The position numbers were made by a program, and so were the translations under genes. From positions 186,001-250,000 of the forward strand of contig BLJB01000064.1 in assembly GCA_013423325.1 (NCBI GenBank): DNA of 64,000 nt, written 5' to 3'. The notes beneath the pieces are model-generated. The model made no database searches, was not told where the DNA came from, and was given only the letters and a program-made list of their open reading frames with translations. The stretch is from Usnea hakonensis. Taxonomy: Eukaryota > Ascomycota > Lecanoromycetes > Lecanorales > Parmeliaceae. Within the stretch, counting starts at the first letter, position 1. Each line of letters begins with the position of its first letter. Below, piece after piece: positions 63,900 to 64,000 of this stretch.

Positions 63900-64000
63900 T
63901 ATCAAGCCCATCAAATCTCACAGCGTGCCCGTCTCATGGAACAGGGTTCGTACCCCCTTCGAGTGAGGAATTTGCTGGGCAAAAATCTCTAGGCGACGGA

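Noticed and set aside
1..64000. CRISPR arrays, rRNA, tRNA genes, biosynthetic gene cluster
   Set aside because: I saw no evenly spaced direct repeats with unique spacers, no rRNA-like block, no convincing tRNA B-box pair and no PKS, NRPS or terpene-type core gene. A tRNA scan by program could still find a missed gene.

Overview
The window is nuclear DNA of a filamentous ascomycete (Pezizomycotina). Nearly every gene is broken by short introns of about 50-115 bases with GT donors, CTAAC/CTGAC-like branch sites and AG acceptors. The gene set also fits: a velvet-domain protein, a HeLo-like/kinase-like protein, a fungal CorA-like family, a fungal GH26-like secreted hydrolase and fungal Doa10, Nup82, Dbp9 and mL60. 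The class cannot be fixed from the sequence alone. Gene models were spliced by eye from reading frame, splice signals and family motifs, so exon ends carry some uncertainty.

Layout. 0-9 kb is an accessory or transport block: a multi-exon CorA-like membrane protein (+), a secreted GH26-like glycoside hydrolase (-) and a sugar-porter MFS transporter (+). The first two each carry an in-frame TAG inside an otherwise well-conserved frame. 9-14 kb holds a large uncharacterised membrane protein (-) and a gene-poor stretch with a MITE-like inverted-repeat element. 14-26 kb is dense and mostly housekeeping: DUF952 (+), Mediator Med20 (-), a 1169-residue HeLo-like/pseudokinase/serine-protease protein (+), 3-ketoacyl-CoA thiolase (-) divergent from the pyridoxal-phosphate synthase glutaminase subunit (+), then cap-binding protein CBP20 (-) divergent from nucleoporin Nup82 (+).

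26-37 kb is an unusual gene desert around one TALE/KN homeobox transcription factor (-). It is packed with pyrimidine tracts, microsatellites, G-quadruplex-prone runs and a repeated ACCTTACCTA-type motif, and suits the large control region of a developmental regulator. 37-48 kb carries Doa10/Ssm4, the ER ubiquitin ligase (-), and a very long Ala/Ser-rich repeat protein with an N-terminal membrane segment (+). 48-53 kb carries TRAPP subunit Trs20/sedlin (-), a small basic unknown protein (+), mitochondrial ribosomal protein mL60 (-) and a divergent velvet-domain protein (-). 53-64 kb carries a gene-free stretch with a short telomere-like tract, an orphan membrane-anchored protein (+), a G-tract cluster with an NN gap, and a leucine-rich-repeat-like protein (-) divergent from the DEAD-box helicase Dbp9 (+).

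Most genes are independent housekeeping units, often sharing short divergent promoters; there is no biosynthetic cluster. The most interesting candidate for an undescribed system is the single protein at 15802-19311. It joins a HeLo-like helical domain (a class used in fungal cell-death signalling), a kinase-like domain lacking the catalytic Asp, and a C-terminal trypsin-like domain with an apparently complete His/Asp/Ser triad.
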